The notes: generated from the letters alone by a model not told the origin. Shown: positions 11,673-22,350, counted from the stretch's first letter. The stretch: DNA of 64,000 bases from Symbiodinium sp. CCMP2592 (GCA_905221615.1 CAJNDT010003435.1:249437-313436), one strand, 5' to 3'. Program-made: numbers and translations.

Positions 11673-12330
11673 CCCCACAGCCTGAAACCCGCAGCCCTTG
11701 AATGTTTGTTGAATTTGAACTTGGTTCACGGTCACTTCAGCATAGACTACATCCGTGCGATATGTACCCATACTCCGTGCAGGGTCTGTAGGACGCTCGA
11801 CAAAGCGAGGGGCTTGTTGAGGGCTTTTGGAGGTTTAAGGTCTATAGAGTCTAGAGTTCAGGCAATTTAGGGGCTGCTGCTGGACCCTATGGCACAAAAC
11901 GTTAGCAGAACCCTTGCCCATTCTAGGTAGTCGGGCAGTCCAGAACCAAAAAATCCTGGCAGTAGATGTTCAGATCATGCGAGTAGCCGTTTAGCCCAAA
12001 GAATGTTGCATACGTGCCAACACTTGGATGATATTCACCTTGAAAAGAGACAAGTCAAGCAGGCAATGTAGGGAAGCCATCGTATCAGTTGTTTTCTCCC
12101 TATGTTTGGACATCATCAACGGACTCATCGGCAATGTGACGGAGGACTGGCTGCCAATGAGTGCTGTGAGTTTCTTTGCAAGGGTGTTGCATGTGCAAGG
12201 GTAGACAGTTATGTAAGCGTCTCAAACAGGGTCTGAATGACATCATTGTTCGTGAGTCTTGAATGAGGAAGCTGTTAGCCTCAGAACCCAGTCATCTCAT
12301 CAACCAGTCAGTTCGCCATCTTCTCAGAGC

Positions 12331-13476
12331 ATGGCATCTGAGGCTATGCAACCATCGCAACATGCAAAACGGGCAAGCATGGCGAACACTTGGCTCGCCA
12401 AAGTGAGCAACCCAGCATCGCAACAAGATGACAGCATTGATGGTTCCGATGATGCAAAGCGCCGCGAGCAAAAGTGGAACAATCTCCATGCAACACTGCA
12501 GGAGAAGAAGCTCAAGTCAGCTGGAGTTCAAGACAGCTCAGCAGGACCCAAGGATAGCCACCCGCCCCCCCCCCCCCCCGGCACGGTCGACGTGGATGCG
12601 AAGATCAAGGGCTATCGTGAGGCAAGGGACAAGCAGCTGCAGACACAATGTCCAAACATTTGCGTGGCATCAGAATCAGAAGTTTCGTCCTTGCCAAACA
12701 CGGTTGACATTGATGCAAAGATCAACGCCAGCCGTATGGCGAAGCAAGAGAAGGATGAGGCAGATCGGCAGAAAAAGCTCCAGGCACAACGGGCAGCGGA
12801 CGAAGAGCGCCGTGAGAAGCTTCGGGCAAAGGCGGAGGCAAAGGAGGAGGAGGAACGGGCAGCGCTGGCCATGAAAGCAGCACGGCTGGCCGAGGCGGAG
12901 GCGCAGGAACAAAGGAGAGTCGCAGAATATATGGCACAGCAGGAAGCGATGGCGCGGCAGCGAGAGAGAGAGCAGGAAGCGATCCGAGCAAAAATTGCTG
13001 CCGTGGCAGCTGCGAGAGAAGAGGAGATGCAACATGAAATTGAGCGCCGAAACTTGCCTTCCGAGCTTCTGCCATTTTTGCGTTCCACTCCTCACGGTGA
13101 AGACTGGGATACCAGAGTGGCCACCGCGAAAGTTCGCATGGAGGAAGAAATGCAGATGATAAAAGAACTTCGTTGGCGCAACTTGTCGCCTGAGCCAAAC
13201 CTTTTGTCAGAACTACGCTCCACTCCTTCAAGTGCAGATTGGAATACCAGGGTCGTCGATGCCTGGCGTGCCGTTGAAAAGGCATCAGGAAGAGATCCAT
13301 ACCCAGATCGGTGGACCCAGGACGAGGAGAGCCAACTGCAGATGATGATCATGTGCGATGCGCACAGTTTTGTACAGTTCAACAAGCGTGAAATCGAGTG
13401 GTTGCAAAAGAAGAAGCGATTTTGCTCAATGCGTGATCACAGTGCTGCTCCATGGGCAATTTATCAGCAGCCCTAA
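12331..13476 (+). CDS. Coiled-coil protein of unknown function (host gene)
   Basis: This is the only long, clean host reading frame in the window. The frame opens at 12256. I take the first in-frame ATG (12331), giving 381 residues; an upstream exon is possible because no ATG lies between the frame opening and 12331. Visible features are a Ser/Gln-rich start, a proline run (about residue 79) and a twice-used TVD-[VI]-DAKI motif. A long Glu/Arg/Lys/Ala-rich helix, surely a coiled coil, follows over about residues 135-245. Then come two copies of a motif of the type RNL-x-LR-STP-x-DW-x-TRV, about 50 residues apart, and a basic C-terminus. I recognise no catalytic motif, signal peptide or membrane span. 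The lack of introns is compatible with a retrogene. A possible polyadenylation signal AATAAA lies at about 14006. Function is unassigned; a cytoskeletal or scaffold role would be a guess. Confidence 0.7.
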   Translation: MASEAMQPSQHAKRASMANTWLAKVSNPASQQDDSIDGSDDAKRREQKWNNLHATLQEKKLKSAGVQDSSAGPKDSHPPPPPPGTVDVDAKIKGYREARDKQLQTQCPNICVASESEVSSLPNTVDIDAKINASRMAKQEKDEADRQKKLQAQRAADEERREKLRAKAEAKEEEERAALAMKAARLAEAEAQEQRRVAEYMAQQEAMARQREREQEAIRAKIAAVAAAREEEMQHEIERRNLPSELLPFLRSTPHGEDWDTRVATAKVRMEEEMQMIKELRWRNLSPEPNLLSELRSTPSSADWNTRVVDAWRAVEKASGRDPYPDRWTQDEESQLQMMIMCDAHSFVQFNKREIEWLQKKKRFCSMRDHSAAPWAIYQQP

Positions 13477-14089
13477 AGAAAAGTACAGGACTGCCAGACG
13501 TAGTTGAGCTGGTCGGTACACCTGTCTTTGTTCCTGTTGCCGGCAGCTGGAAATCTCATCAGCAGTAGCCTGGTGGGGAAGCCAGTGTCAGAGATGGGAT
13601 GTGCCAAAGGCAAATCTCAAGCAACTGAACAGTTTTCAAGCTAGGATATCCGACGTGCCACTGTTGTCCGAAAGAAGATGATCGAAGATGCATGATGTGC
13701 CGGACTGTGTGAGGATGTGCTCAGCGACACTAAACTTGTTCACCTTGTCGAACTGCGAGGATTCAGAGGATACCTATTCGTTCCTCATCACGTTGCCTGC
13801 CGTCCATCTGGACTGGGGTTAAGAGTGCAGTTCACCCTAAACCCTACCGTGATTGCGAGCGTCTGTGCGTGGCCGCGTGCGGTGTTGACTTAAATTGTTC
13901 CGCTTACCCCACCGCAACCTGCCACATTATCCTGCGTGAGGAGTCCGACAAATTCCTACCTCCACAAGTGCCATGGGTGGTTCGTGTGCTTTCGCTTGTT
14001 GCGCAATAAATCTTATATACCTGAAAGCCAGCGCAAATCCTGCCGTGACTTGAGTCGAAACAAACTATAAAGCTCATTAAAGCCAATGT
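13477..14089. other. 3' flank of the host gene up to the viral element
   Basis: No coding frame is apparent. Composition changes from mixed to AT-rich between about 13990 and 14090. A single AATAAA at about 14006 could serve the upstream gene. One CCCTAAACCCTA stretch lies near 13837. I could not find an inverted repeat or target duplication marking the left end of the viral element. Confidence 0.5.
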
Positions 14090-14312
14090 TTGTTTAAATC
14101 CGTACAAAATCATCTACAAAGTAGCACAAAAGCAGGCCCAGAACAAAAAGCAACAAGCACCGCACAACATCAAGTCTCAAAAGATGAAGTGGGTTTTTTG
14201 AGGCTAGTATTTGCATTAGGTAACAAGCTATGTGTAAAGCATTGGTTTGTTTTTTATTTACACAGTTTATTTCAATAATCTTCGGCTTGGCTAGTTTTGG
14301 AAGGCTTTCATT

Positions 14313-15046
14313 TCACTGCTTCACCATTTTTTGGTATCTACAGAAACCGCGCGTCCAGAAGCTTTCCCCTGCACTATCCGTCACTGATTCAGTTCGTAGC
14401 ACTTCTAGTTTTACATTTTGTTTTTTTGAATACATTATATGTTCAATACTGTTGGGTTCTTGTCTGTTTTCAATGTAGTCACATATCTTCTTTATAATAT
14501 TGGATATTGGTTCAATATGGGAGTTAATATAATCACAAAACCGTTGTTTAGTATCCGATCGTTTCTTAAATGTTTTGTCGTATTCTGTTTTTGCTTTATT
14601 CCGCAATTTGGTAAATATGTTTCTATACCATCTCTTCCATTCCATAGTGAATTATAACAGTTCCTAATTTCTTTATGGATTTTCTGATTGTAAACACCAG
14701 TGTCGCCATTTAGTATATGATTTACAACTTTTTTGTATGTTGGGAATAGGTTTAAATTCACATAATAATAAATGCTCGTGTTTCCTTGTTCTTTTGCACT
14801 TTCTCCATGTTCTTGTATTGTATACATATGTTTATCTTCAACTGCTTCAATGGTATTCTCAAACTTCTTCATGCTACAACCGTAAACGTGACTTTTTAAT
14901 GTTTTTAGTGTTGCACATGTCTCGCATTCAGTGTAACTGAATCTGCATATTGTTTTAATCGCACTTGCGGGTATTGGCAAGCTATACAAGTTAAGATTTT
15001 CTTCTTTACGACACATACTGATTTTTTCATTTATATATGTTTTCAT
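14313..15046 (-). pseudogene. Viral-element gene of unknown function, frameshifted
   Basis: One gene appears split into two overlapping frames, 15046-14492 then 14645-14313, with a frameshift near 14640. The N-terminal part has a cysteine cluster (C-x7-C-x2-C-x12-C around residues 34-58) suggesting metal binding. The C-terminal part is Lys/Arg/Asn-rich with a helical stretch around KKICDYIENRQEPN. It lies next to the integrase at the left end of the element. I do not recognise the family. It does not show Walker motifs, so it is not the missing packaging ATPase. Confidence 0.6.
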
Positions 15047-15204
15047 TTCAATGAATTTACGAATTCATTAATGATTTCTTCCTGTTCTTCTTCGGTGAAC
15101 ATTTCGATTATAATATAAGTAGATATTTCTTCTTTAAATACTTTTCTGAAGAATGTTTATTCCAAAGAATATTAAACCGTCAATAATTCGAATCTCAAAT
15201 AAGG

Positions 15205-16076
15205 TTAGTCCATACCCTCCACATAATAGTGACTTTGACTTAATGTCTTTTCTATTCTCTCAACGGTATACACATTTTTACTATAATTTCCGATCCTTTC
15301 TTTCTCATTCGGTTTTCGTTTCCTAAATATTTTAACTTCATCTCCACGATCTAACTCTGGATATATCCTATTCCGTTTACCACTACTAGCAATATTCAAC
15401 CTGACGGCAAATTAATTACTTGGTTTTCGTGCTTCTTTTGGTGTGAATTTTGCAGCGGAATGTATCATTTGGTTATCATATGTCAACAATATCTCGTGAA
15501 TATAATCAGTCCATTGAATATTACTTTTGCTCTTTTTCTCGTCAGCCTCAACTCTTTTATATAGCATGTCCTTAAAAGCTCTGATCGCCCTCTCACTGAA
15601 GTTTGCATGTGCCCTTGTCCTGTGGTGCTCTATTTTCTGTTCCTTTAAGTATGTTTGATTAGCTTCAGATAGAGCGCCTTCATCATCAGTATAAATCATC
15701 TTAGGTTATTCCCCATCTTATGCAAACACTCAATCATTCCTGAAGCCAGATCTTCTTCCTTCTTGCCCTTTATTGCTACCACATGCATAAACTTATCAAA
15801 GACATCTGTCATCATCATACCAACCTTAAACTTTTGATCTTCCAGATCATTTATAAAAAAACAAGTCCATCTGATACTCGTATGCCGAATGTGTTGCTAC
15901 AAAACTGTTCTGTCCCACAGGTTTTCTTTTTGCCTCAACATTCTTCTTGAAAAACTCATTGACATCGTCAATAGTTATACTTTTATCTTTCTCTCGTGCT
16001 TCCTTTAAGGTCCTCTGTCTGCTCCCATATCCCGGCGATCGTAATACACATCATTAAGTGTTTCTTGTTTACTCAT
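15205..16076 (-). pseudogene. Retroviral-type (rve) integrase of the viral element, disrupted
   Basis: Expected role: DDE-type strand-transfer integrase that inserts the linear viral DNA into the host chromosome. The start ATG is at 16074-16076. An N-terminal region with VYYDRR and TLKEAREKDKSITIDDV resembles the N-terminal region of Polinton integrases. The core shows the acidic residues in order: YQMDLFF (about 15865), IYTDDEG (about 15685) and NFSERAIRAFKD (about 15592). The tail after 15400 is a basic, beta-rich segment (RGDEVKIFRKRK) as in SH3/chromo-like integrase C-termini. Breaks: frameshifts near 16020, 15860 (a seven-base homopolymer) and 15700, plus an in-frame TAA at 15412-15414. 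The three acidic residues survive, but the gene cannot make a full-length protein as read. Confidence 0.88.
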
Positions 16077-16123
16077 ATAACTACAATACAAAAATATTGA
16101 TGTAATCTTATTTCTCAATTAAA

Positions 16124-16434
16124 TCAGCTGTCTTCTGTTCTCATGGACATCACAACTTTAACATTATTCATGTCATACTTCGGTCCTTTCTTATTCTGAC
16201 TGCTGTTGAACTCTGCCAGTTGCTCTTCGGTTAAATCCTCTATTGTGATATTGATATTGTTGTCTTTTAAATATTGCTTTAACTTCTTCTTTTGAATGCA
16301 CTTGAAAGCAGGGTCACTTTTTTCTGCATGTACCCTTCCTCCTGTCTTCGCTTGTAGTAATACAGTCGGTTGTAAATTGCCAACTTTTCTCTTATCTCTT
16401 CTATTGTCATATCCTTTGGGGTTTTCATAGACAT
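16124..16434 (-). pseudogene. Small viral-element gene of unknown function, one frameshift
   Basis: ATG at 16432-16434; the frame remains open upstream to 16497 but without an ATG. A frameshift near 16315 moves the reading from the frame containing MTIEEIREKLAIYNRLYYYK to that containing KKLKQYLKDNNINITIEDL, ending at TGA 16124-16126. The product would be about 100 residues, highly charged and helical. It sits between the integrase and the divergent replication gene. No recognised family. Confidence 0.5.
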
Positions 16435-16574
16435 ATTACTGTACAATGTATTATAGTAATTCGTTAAGAAGTGATTTTTCTGAACATGAAATCCCAATAA
16501 AATATTCAGTTTGAAAAACTTATCTCCACAAAGACATTTAAATATAAAATATGTTACAGTCTAAGTATATTGGC
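16435..16574. promoter_or_regulatory. AT-rich divergent intergenic region (putative promoters)
   Basis: About 140 bases between the start of the minus-strand gene (16434) and the likely start of the replication gene (16575). It is strongly AT-rich and must hold promoters for both directions. No defined motif can be named. Confidence 0.4.
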
Positions 16575-19063
16575 ATGAGTAAGACAATGCGGTGTGAAAG
16601 CATTAGAGACAGTGTATGGTTTTTATAAAGGCAGACTTAAAAGTGCAACCAAAACAAAAAACAAACATATCATCGGTTTATTCGATGACAGAAAAATGGC
16701 ACAGTTCACGACAGCTGACAAACTAATAAGGAACTTCATCAATGCCAAGACAGACCAGCAAAAGCAGAAGGCAAGCGACCAATACAACAAGGTATACGAT
16801 AAACACAAGGAAAAGAAACCACTAGGAGAACGAATGCAAACAGCTAAGCGTGACAACAAACCCACAGAAATCCGCAGACGACTAACACAGAAGACCGAAG
16901 TTCAGCGAATGCAGAGGAGGGTGAGAGCGGAACAATCAGAGGAAACACATGCATTTTCCGTAGACCTTATGTCCTTCAAATTTAAACCCCCCACGGATAC
17001 CATCAAAGCATCCTTCAAAGACAGCAAGGGTAGACCACTAATCTCGATCTGGTATGAGACCAAGAGAGCAACTATACAAACAACAGGTTATACAGAAGAC
17101 TTATCTGGCAGACGTGTGTTTCAATATGAGACCAAAGACAGGTATGTTTTCAAGAAACTATTGAAGACAATAATGTTGGACCCAGATATGTCGGCTTACT
17201 GGAGAAGAGCACCAACACTGTATCTAGAAGTTATGCCTTTGACAGTCTACGGGAAGCATTGTCTTATCAACAGCAGGTGGGTGGAAAAATCAACAAGGTG
17301 TCATCGTTTTATGATGAGGAGGTAGATAATGGTAACGATGATGTGGGTGAGTATATAGAGAAGGAGAGTGACAAACACTATTATTGCCTGACTATCTCTG
17401 ACAGAGCCACTCTACGAAATGGATACATTTACATAAAGGAACTTCTTTTACAACACCAGAACCACAAAATGCATGAAGGTTATAGCACACTGATCGCTAA
17501 CCACATAGATGTATGGAGTGTTAAAACCGATGCATTTACGATCAGGAAGGACCACCTCAGTCTAGTAAAGAAGGTTCTACAATTCAATGATCATATCGGC
17601 GGGTGGAGACATGAAAAGGGTAATCATATAGTAGACCCGAGAGACGCGCACAAGGCGAAAGTGAACAATTTAATGCTCATACCCGTGTCAAAAACCGATC
17701 CCTTGCCTATAGAAGATGAGTGGGATACCAAGCAGATTGCAGAAGACATCGATAAGCACAATCCTCTAATGATACGTTCTAAATATGCAGGAGGAGGTAA
17801 GTCACATATCGCCAAATACTTTAGCAAACTTGGTTGCAAGACTTTGTTCGTAGTTCCACAGAACAAGCTATCACAAAACATACCAGATGATGCTGTAATT
17901 AACGACAAACAAGTTTTTCTCTATACCTGTGGGCGATGGAGACAAGCTTCCTGAATTTGATCACAGCCAGTATAATGTGATAGTTTTTGATGAGATTTAC
18001 ATGACCGGACTGCGCGTTCTGAATTGCATAAGAGGGTTTTGTGAACAACAACCCAGACAAAGTTATCATAGGAGCAGGTGATGTGAAACAGCTTCCACCT
18101 GTGTGTGATGATCTGACTAATACAAGGAATGCTGGTGAATACTCTGATGAATGTATAGATCAGACTTTTAAGTATAATTTTTGCTTAAGGTGTGTAAGCG
18201 ACTTGGTCCCAAGGACGACCCAAAGGCAAACACAAACAGAGAAGAATTAGACAGCATGTATGACGATATGTGAATACATCGTATTCCATTAGAAGAGATC
18301 GTGCCTAAATTATTGTAAAATGACAGATGATGTTACAAAGGCATTACACAACATCGCCTATACCAACATGAGATGTCTGAATGTGTCTGTTTATATAGGA
18401 AGCACTTGGGCAAGAAAGATAAATGCGAAGTGGGTGACACATTCATATGCAGAGTGTATAAACAATTGGGTAACCAGCGGTTTAATGTGAACTACAGGTA
18501 TCGGATCATAAGTGTGACACTACCAGCACTTACACTAGAGAATGTAAAATCCAAGCAGAAGTTCACTACTGACATATACACATTAGTTAAGCACTTCGGA
18601 TATGACTACTACACTGAAATGCCACTCAGCACAGGGTGCATCCATAGACGGTCAAATCATAGTCCATGAGTGGGAGATGAAACACCTAGTAACTCGTGAA
18701 TGGATATGGTGTGCCCTTACCAGAAGCACAGACTTTAACAAGGTAAGGTTCTTCAAAAGTGCAACCAACCAGAAGGAATTAAACGAAGAAGCTTTAACAA
18801 AATACATATCAACTAAGATCAAGAATCACCAGATGCAAGATGAGAATGCCAACAGGGTTATAGATGTTGGCAAATATGTTAATCACGAGTGGTTTATGAA
18901 GCGGCTGACTAACACATGCTGTAACTGTGGTTGTCGTTTTGAACTTGATATTAAGAACGGAAACCTAACGAGTAACATGACTGCACAAAGATTAGATAAT
19001 GAGCAACCGCACCATATAGACAATTGTGAGGCATGGTGTCGGGGATGTAACACAAGTGCTTAG
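16575..19063 (+). pseudogene. Replication protein: PolB-palm-like segment, SF1 helicase and HNH-like zinc domain (multiply frameshifted)
   Basis: The longest gene of the element, read in at least six frame pieces. ATG 16575 is followed at once by a shift into the frame running 16594-17325, an N-terminal basic helical region of unknown family. The piece 17259-17954 contains SVKTDAF (17517-17537) and GGWRHEKG (17599-17622). This resembles motif C and the downstream segment of divergent family B polymerases; I infer this, and recognisable A and B motifs are missing. Helicase motifs are clear: Walker A AGGGKSH (17787-17807), Walker B VIVFDEIY (17975-17998), motif III GDVKQLPPV (18076-18105), then HSAQGASIDG (about 18623) and ALTRST (about 18712) for motifs V and VI. 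The C-terminus has CCNCGC (18917-18934) and RLDN, H, NC, WCRGCN, an HNH/endonuclease VII-like zinc domain. Expected role: unwinding and copying viral DNA. Inactive as read. Confidence 0.85.
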
Positions 19064-19084
19064 TAAAAAACACTAGTGTGTTTT

Positions 19085-20412
19085 TTTATTTAATTCTTCT
19101 TTAGTCTTATATTTAAAACGTTTTCTACCTATTATCAACGGTTTCTCTATACAGTTTTTGCAATTCTTTTAATGCTTCTTTCTGAGCAGTAGGAACACCT
19201 CTATTAGACACCCATTTATTATAGAGAATTCATTATAGAGACTTCTATACTGTCTATAAGTTGTAGTGATACTGGCGTTTTTATTATTAGCATCTTCAAA
19301 GGTTTCACGTAGTTTCTGAATTCCTATTTTACTTGGCATAAACAAGGGTCTCATATTCAAGTCTTCTCGTGAAACATCTTCATCTTCTCGGGCACTTTCC
19401 TTTAGGTTGGTCCTCTTTAGTTAGTCTGGTTCGCGGTCTTCTTGGTGGTTGTTCATCTGCTTGTCTTGCAAAACCGTCAGGTCCGTCAGGTTGTCTTGCA
19501 GAACCTCGTGGGAATTGAAAGTTTCTTGACGACGATGATGATGATCCACCTTGTGGAACATTTGGTATCGGTGCTGGTAATGCTGGTTGCTGAACTGCAG
19601 GGGGTAGTTGTTGTTGAGTAGCACCCACATTAGGTTGATGAGATTGTAAAACAATAGATGGCGGTAGCTGTGCTATATTGGGGGTTGCCCTCCATGGATT
19701 ATTAGGCGGTGTTCGGGGTGCTTCTAAATCGAGACAGGGGCGAGGTTGTGGTAAAATCCTTCTCATGACTGCATCGCCTATACCACTTAACACTGGTTCT
19801 GCCAGTCCTCCTGCCACCGATGTTGTTAGATCATGCCCTGATGCTAAACCACCTGCCAATATTTCTGCCTACTCTCATGGAGCCTCTTCCTAGACTTCTT
19901 AATATTCCGTCTCCTTGCTGTTGTTCTCGTTCTACCTCTTGCTGGTGTGCCTGAACGATGTCCTGTTGGTTTGCTTGTCGTGTTTCTTCTGCCCTCTGCA
20001 TAACTCCCTCTAATTCCGCCCGTGCAATTTCTTCTTCTGTGTCAAGAAACTCGTCATTGCCATATTCTTCTTTTGGAGTGCCGATATTATACATTTCAGG
20101 TCGCGCTGGTGTGTCTGTTCCTCCTTCTGCTCCTGCGTCCCACAATGCCCTATGAGTGAGATCGTTGTCCGTAGCATACTGTCTTAACATGTGATCTCTT
20201 ACCACCCGTTCATTAATTCTTTTTTGCTCTGCTTTCAATCTGTCCAAATGGTCACTACCATCAAAATACGATCCTTTATTACTAGCCTTGTAAAATACTG
20301 CATCTCTGTTGGGAAAGGGTTTCAATGCTTCTTCGTTATCATTGACAAGTTCCAAGATGTCTTCATATCGTGACCTTCTATGAAGTTGTATCAGTGTTTT
20401 ATTTCGTGTCAT
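19085..20412 (-). pseudogene. Pro/Gln-rich virion-like protein of the viral element, frameshifted
   Basis: ATG at 20410-20412. The first frame (to 19831) encodes a charged N-terminal region followed by a glutamine-rich helix (about residues 125-170) and a basic Gly/Arg stretch. A frameshift near 19860 leads into 19859-19380, with a glycine-rich hydrophobic patch (VAGGLAEPVLSGIGDAVMRR) and a long Pro/Gln/Ser linker. Further shifts near 19370 and 19140 lead into short helical pieces (MPSKIGIQKLRETFED and PTAQKEALKELQKLYRE). It is the last gene of a minus-strand block that starts with the penton gene, 26 bp after the coiled-coil gene, so a structural or packaging-associated role is likely. Family not recognised. 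Confidence 0.6.
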
Positions 20413-20438
20413 TCTGTTATATATTCTTATATAGAAAT

Positions 20439-20795
20439 TTACGATTTAGAAATTTTATGTTCACCTAATGTTTCCAAGGTTTGCATTCTGTTTCTTAAAT
20501 GCTCTATAGATGTCTCTGGAATTCTTGGGTTATGCATTTCTGTTTTTAACCTGTCAATTTCCATTGCGTAATTGTCTTTCATTTGCCCCTCTAATAGTCT
20601 TCTCTTCATTGCTAGATTTGCTACCCGTGCTTCTCTGGCGTCCATCTCCTTTTTCAAATTCAACAAACAATCAATATTAGGCTCGTGATCGTGGAAGTTT
20701 AAGTCAGATGCTTCATTTACCACGGGATCCTCTAAGGACTTGTGTTTCTTCTGTTGCTTTTGTTGTCTACATTGGTATTTGTTATATAAAACCAT
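20439..20795 (-). CDS. Small coiled-coil protein of the viral element
   Basis: Intact frame of 118 codons with ATG at 20793-20795. The first 20 residues are Lys/Gln-rich. The rest is helical with heptad-like leucines (for example LKKEMDAREARVANLAMKRR) and ends in a basic tail. It lies between the zinc-binding gene (49-bp gap, filled by a TA run) and the Pro/Gln-rich gene (26-bp gap), in the same direction, so the block is probably co-regulated. Function unknown. One of the few unbroken genes in the element. Confidence 0.6.
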   Translation of the reverse strand: MVLYNKYQCRQQKQQKKHKSLEDPVVNEASDLNFHDHEPNIDCLLNLKKEMDAREARVANLAMKRRLLEGQMKDNYAMEIDRLKTEMHNPRIPETSIEHLRNRMQTLETLGEHKISKS

Positions 20796-20802
20796 TGCTA
20801 TC

Positions 20803-20836
<34 letters not shown>

Positions 20837-20844
20837 CATATTAT
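20796..20844 (-). promoter_or_regulatory. TA-run between viral genes, possible promoter
   Basis: The 49-bp gap consists mostly of TATATA alternation immediately upstream of the ATG at 20795. AT-rich stretches at such positions are typical of promoters in this virus group, but the run could also be a simple microsatellite. Confidence 0.4.
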
Positions 20845-21417
20845 TTACCTAGATTTTTTAGGACGGGATTTAAACATTGCTTGACACATACTATTTGCCT
20901 TTTCCTGTTTTCTTCTCATTATTTCTTGGTTCATGGTTCTCATATGTAACTGATATAGTTGAGCCTGTGTCAAATTGTCATAAGGTTGCATGTTTGGAGG
21001 CGGTGGCAGAGGAGGACTTTGTCCCCCCTCAAACCTAGGTCTCGGGGGCATTGCTTTACAAACTGGAGGTGGGGCTTGTTGTGGAATTGTTCCATGTGTC
21101 TCTGCACTTACTGGTTTTACTGCACCTTCGGTTTCACATTGTTTTTTTCTCACTGGCTTTTCAATTATATTACTTGGATTACCTTCACATGTGTCTTTAT
21201 GAGTATACCTAGCCGTCTTCATTGTAATAGTCTTGTGACAGTCCTGACACTCTGTCCTTTGCTTTGCAACCTCTCTGATTTTTACTCTGGAAGGTTTTAG
21301 AGTTTCATTCTTGTGGTCCTCTGCCGTTTCAGGTTCCATTTCTTCTATGGTTTCAGGTGGTTCTTCTGGTTTAGGTGTTTCATCAACGGGTAGCATTTCA
21401 ATGTTTTCTTCAGTCAT
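20845..21417 (-). CDS. Zinc-binding, proline-rich protein of the viral element
   Basis: Intact frame of 190 codons with ATG at 21415-21417. An acidic Pro/Glu-rich N-terminus (about residues 1-45) is followed by a compact cysteine/histidine cluster: ECQDCHKTITMKTARYTHKD then TC, i.e. C-x2-C followed by H and C about 13-18 residues later (about residues 56-77), which looks like a single zinc finger. Next comes a Pro-rich linker (PPPPPNMQPYDNL) and a basic Met/Lys/Arg-rich helix at the C-terminus. Its ATG overlaps the end of the penton-like gene by a few bases, so the two are tightly linked. A virion, DNA-binding or regulatory role is possible; the precise family is not recognised. Confidence 0.65.
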   Translation of the reverse strand: MTEENIEMLPVDETPKPEEPPETIEEMEPETAEDHKNETLKPSRVKIREVAKQRTECQDCHKTITMKTARYTHKDTCEGNPSNIIEKPVRKKQCETEGAVKPVSAETHGTIPQQAPPPVCKAMPPRPRFEGGQSPPLPPPPNMQPYDNLTQAQLYQLHMRTMNQEIMRRKQEKANSMCQAMFKSRPKKSR

Positions 21418-22350
21418 ATATATATATATGATGTTCTAGATATTTTCTATTTAAAATCCATGTATTCAGCATAATGAAGAAGTCTCTACATGTCCTGATT
21501 GTGAACAATGTGGAGAGAGTGACATTTATACCATTTAGATCTATAACATTCCCTGCTCCATCCGTTATTCTAAATGTTAACATTTTGATGTTTCTTTTGG
21601 ATACATTTATACAGTCAAAATCTGTTATTCCATAACTGTCGCTAATAATACCTGCAAATGGTGCATTAACTGGGACTTTTTTGAATATTGCGATTGAAAA
21701 AGCAGAAGGGCTGTGAAAATTCTTATTAGACAATTCAGGACAAGAAATATAATCATCAGGACAGTTTATCAGATTTATAGACCCTGTTGACCAAGGGGAG
21801 GATGAAGTGAATGCGTCAACAAGTGGTGTGGTGAAACCCAAGACGTTATTAATAGAGTTCAAGTTATTAAGATCAACGGAATTGGAGAATGAACCAACAA
21901 AAGTAGGAACATCTGTATCAGTCAAGGGTATAAACACGACTTCGCTGTAGCTAGAAGATATTGTAATCTTATTCGTTAAAGTATCATATATAACAGAATA
22001 AGAGTTAGTCCTTCTGCCATTATCAAAGAAGGCATCTAATTGTGTTTCCATGGCTGAGGCTAGATCAGGAGCAGTGTAATTTCCTACTGGTATCTCAATT
22101 CTTCTATATGTTATTCCTTGGGGTGTGGCAGGTGGTAATATCTGATGTCTAAATTACAGGTTCTGATTGTTTGTACTGATTGAACACCATGCATTGGGAA
22201 TAGCTACCTTGTGCACTTGCATAATGGTATTATCAGGTATGTCGAAGGTGTCCTGCAACTCTATTTTTCAATCCGAAGTTGATTTACTGTCAGAAACTCT
22301 GTATTGGGAATTATTATAAACTTTTTGTATGTTAAAGGTCGGAAACTCAT
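21410..22350 (-). pseudogene. Minor capsid / penton-like protein, disrupted N-terminal half
   Basis: ATG at 22348-22350, stop TGA at 21410-21412, about 310 codons. Features typical of the single-jelly-roll vertex protein of Polinton-like elements: an early HKVAIPNAWCSIS segment, the motif IEIPVGNYTAPDLASAM (around 22090-22040), and near the end FRITDGAGNVIDLNG, followed by a hydrophobic strand. Breaks: a frameshift near the start (between about 22350 and 22270), an in-frame TGA at 22268-22270 and TAA at 22154-22156. From 22051 to the end the frame is intact (213 codons). It is transcribed divergently from the major capsid gene, 40 bp away. The penton assignment is inferred from motif pattern, position and size. 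Confidence 0.75.

Larger units (their letters stand above)
1..12255. other. Gene-free, repeat-rich host tract
   Basis: No open reading frame here shows convincing coding character. The longest ones are under 150 codons, overlap in several frames, or run through telomere-like repeats. The tract holds degenerate CCCTAAA arrays, foldback elements (listed separately), short microsatellites and unassigned unique sequence. Unspliced ORF reading could miss small exons of intron-rich genes. Confidence 0.6.

Noticed and set aside
12612-13300. Minus-strand frames of 139-192 codons opposite the host gene
   Set aside because: Shadows of the Glu/Lys/Arg-rich coiled-coil coding frame, with Cys/Ser/Leu-biased composition.
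13990-14120. Terminal inverted repeat at the left end of the viral element
   Set aside because: No match to sequence near 24650-24800 could be found by eye; the right end appears truncated, so absence is not informative.
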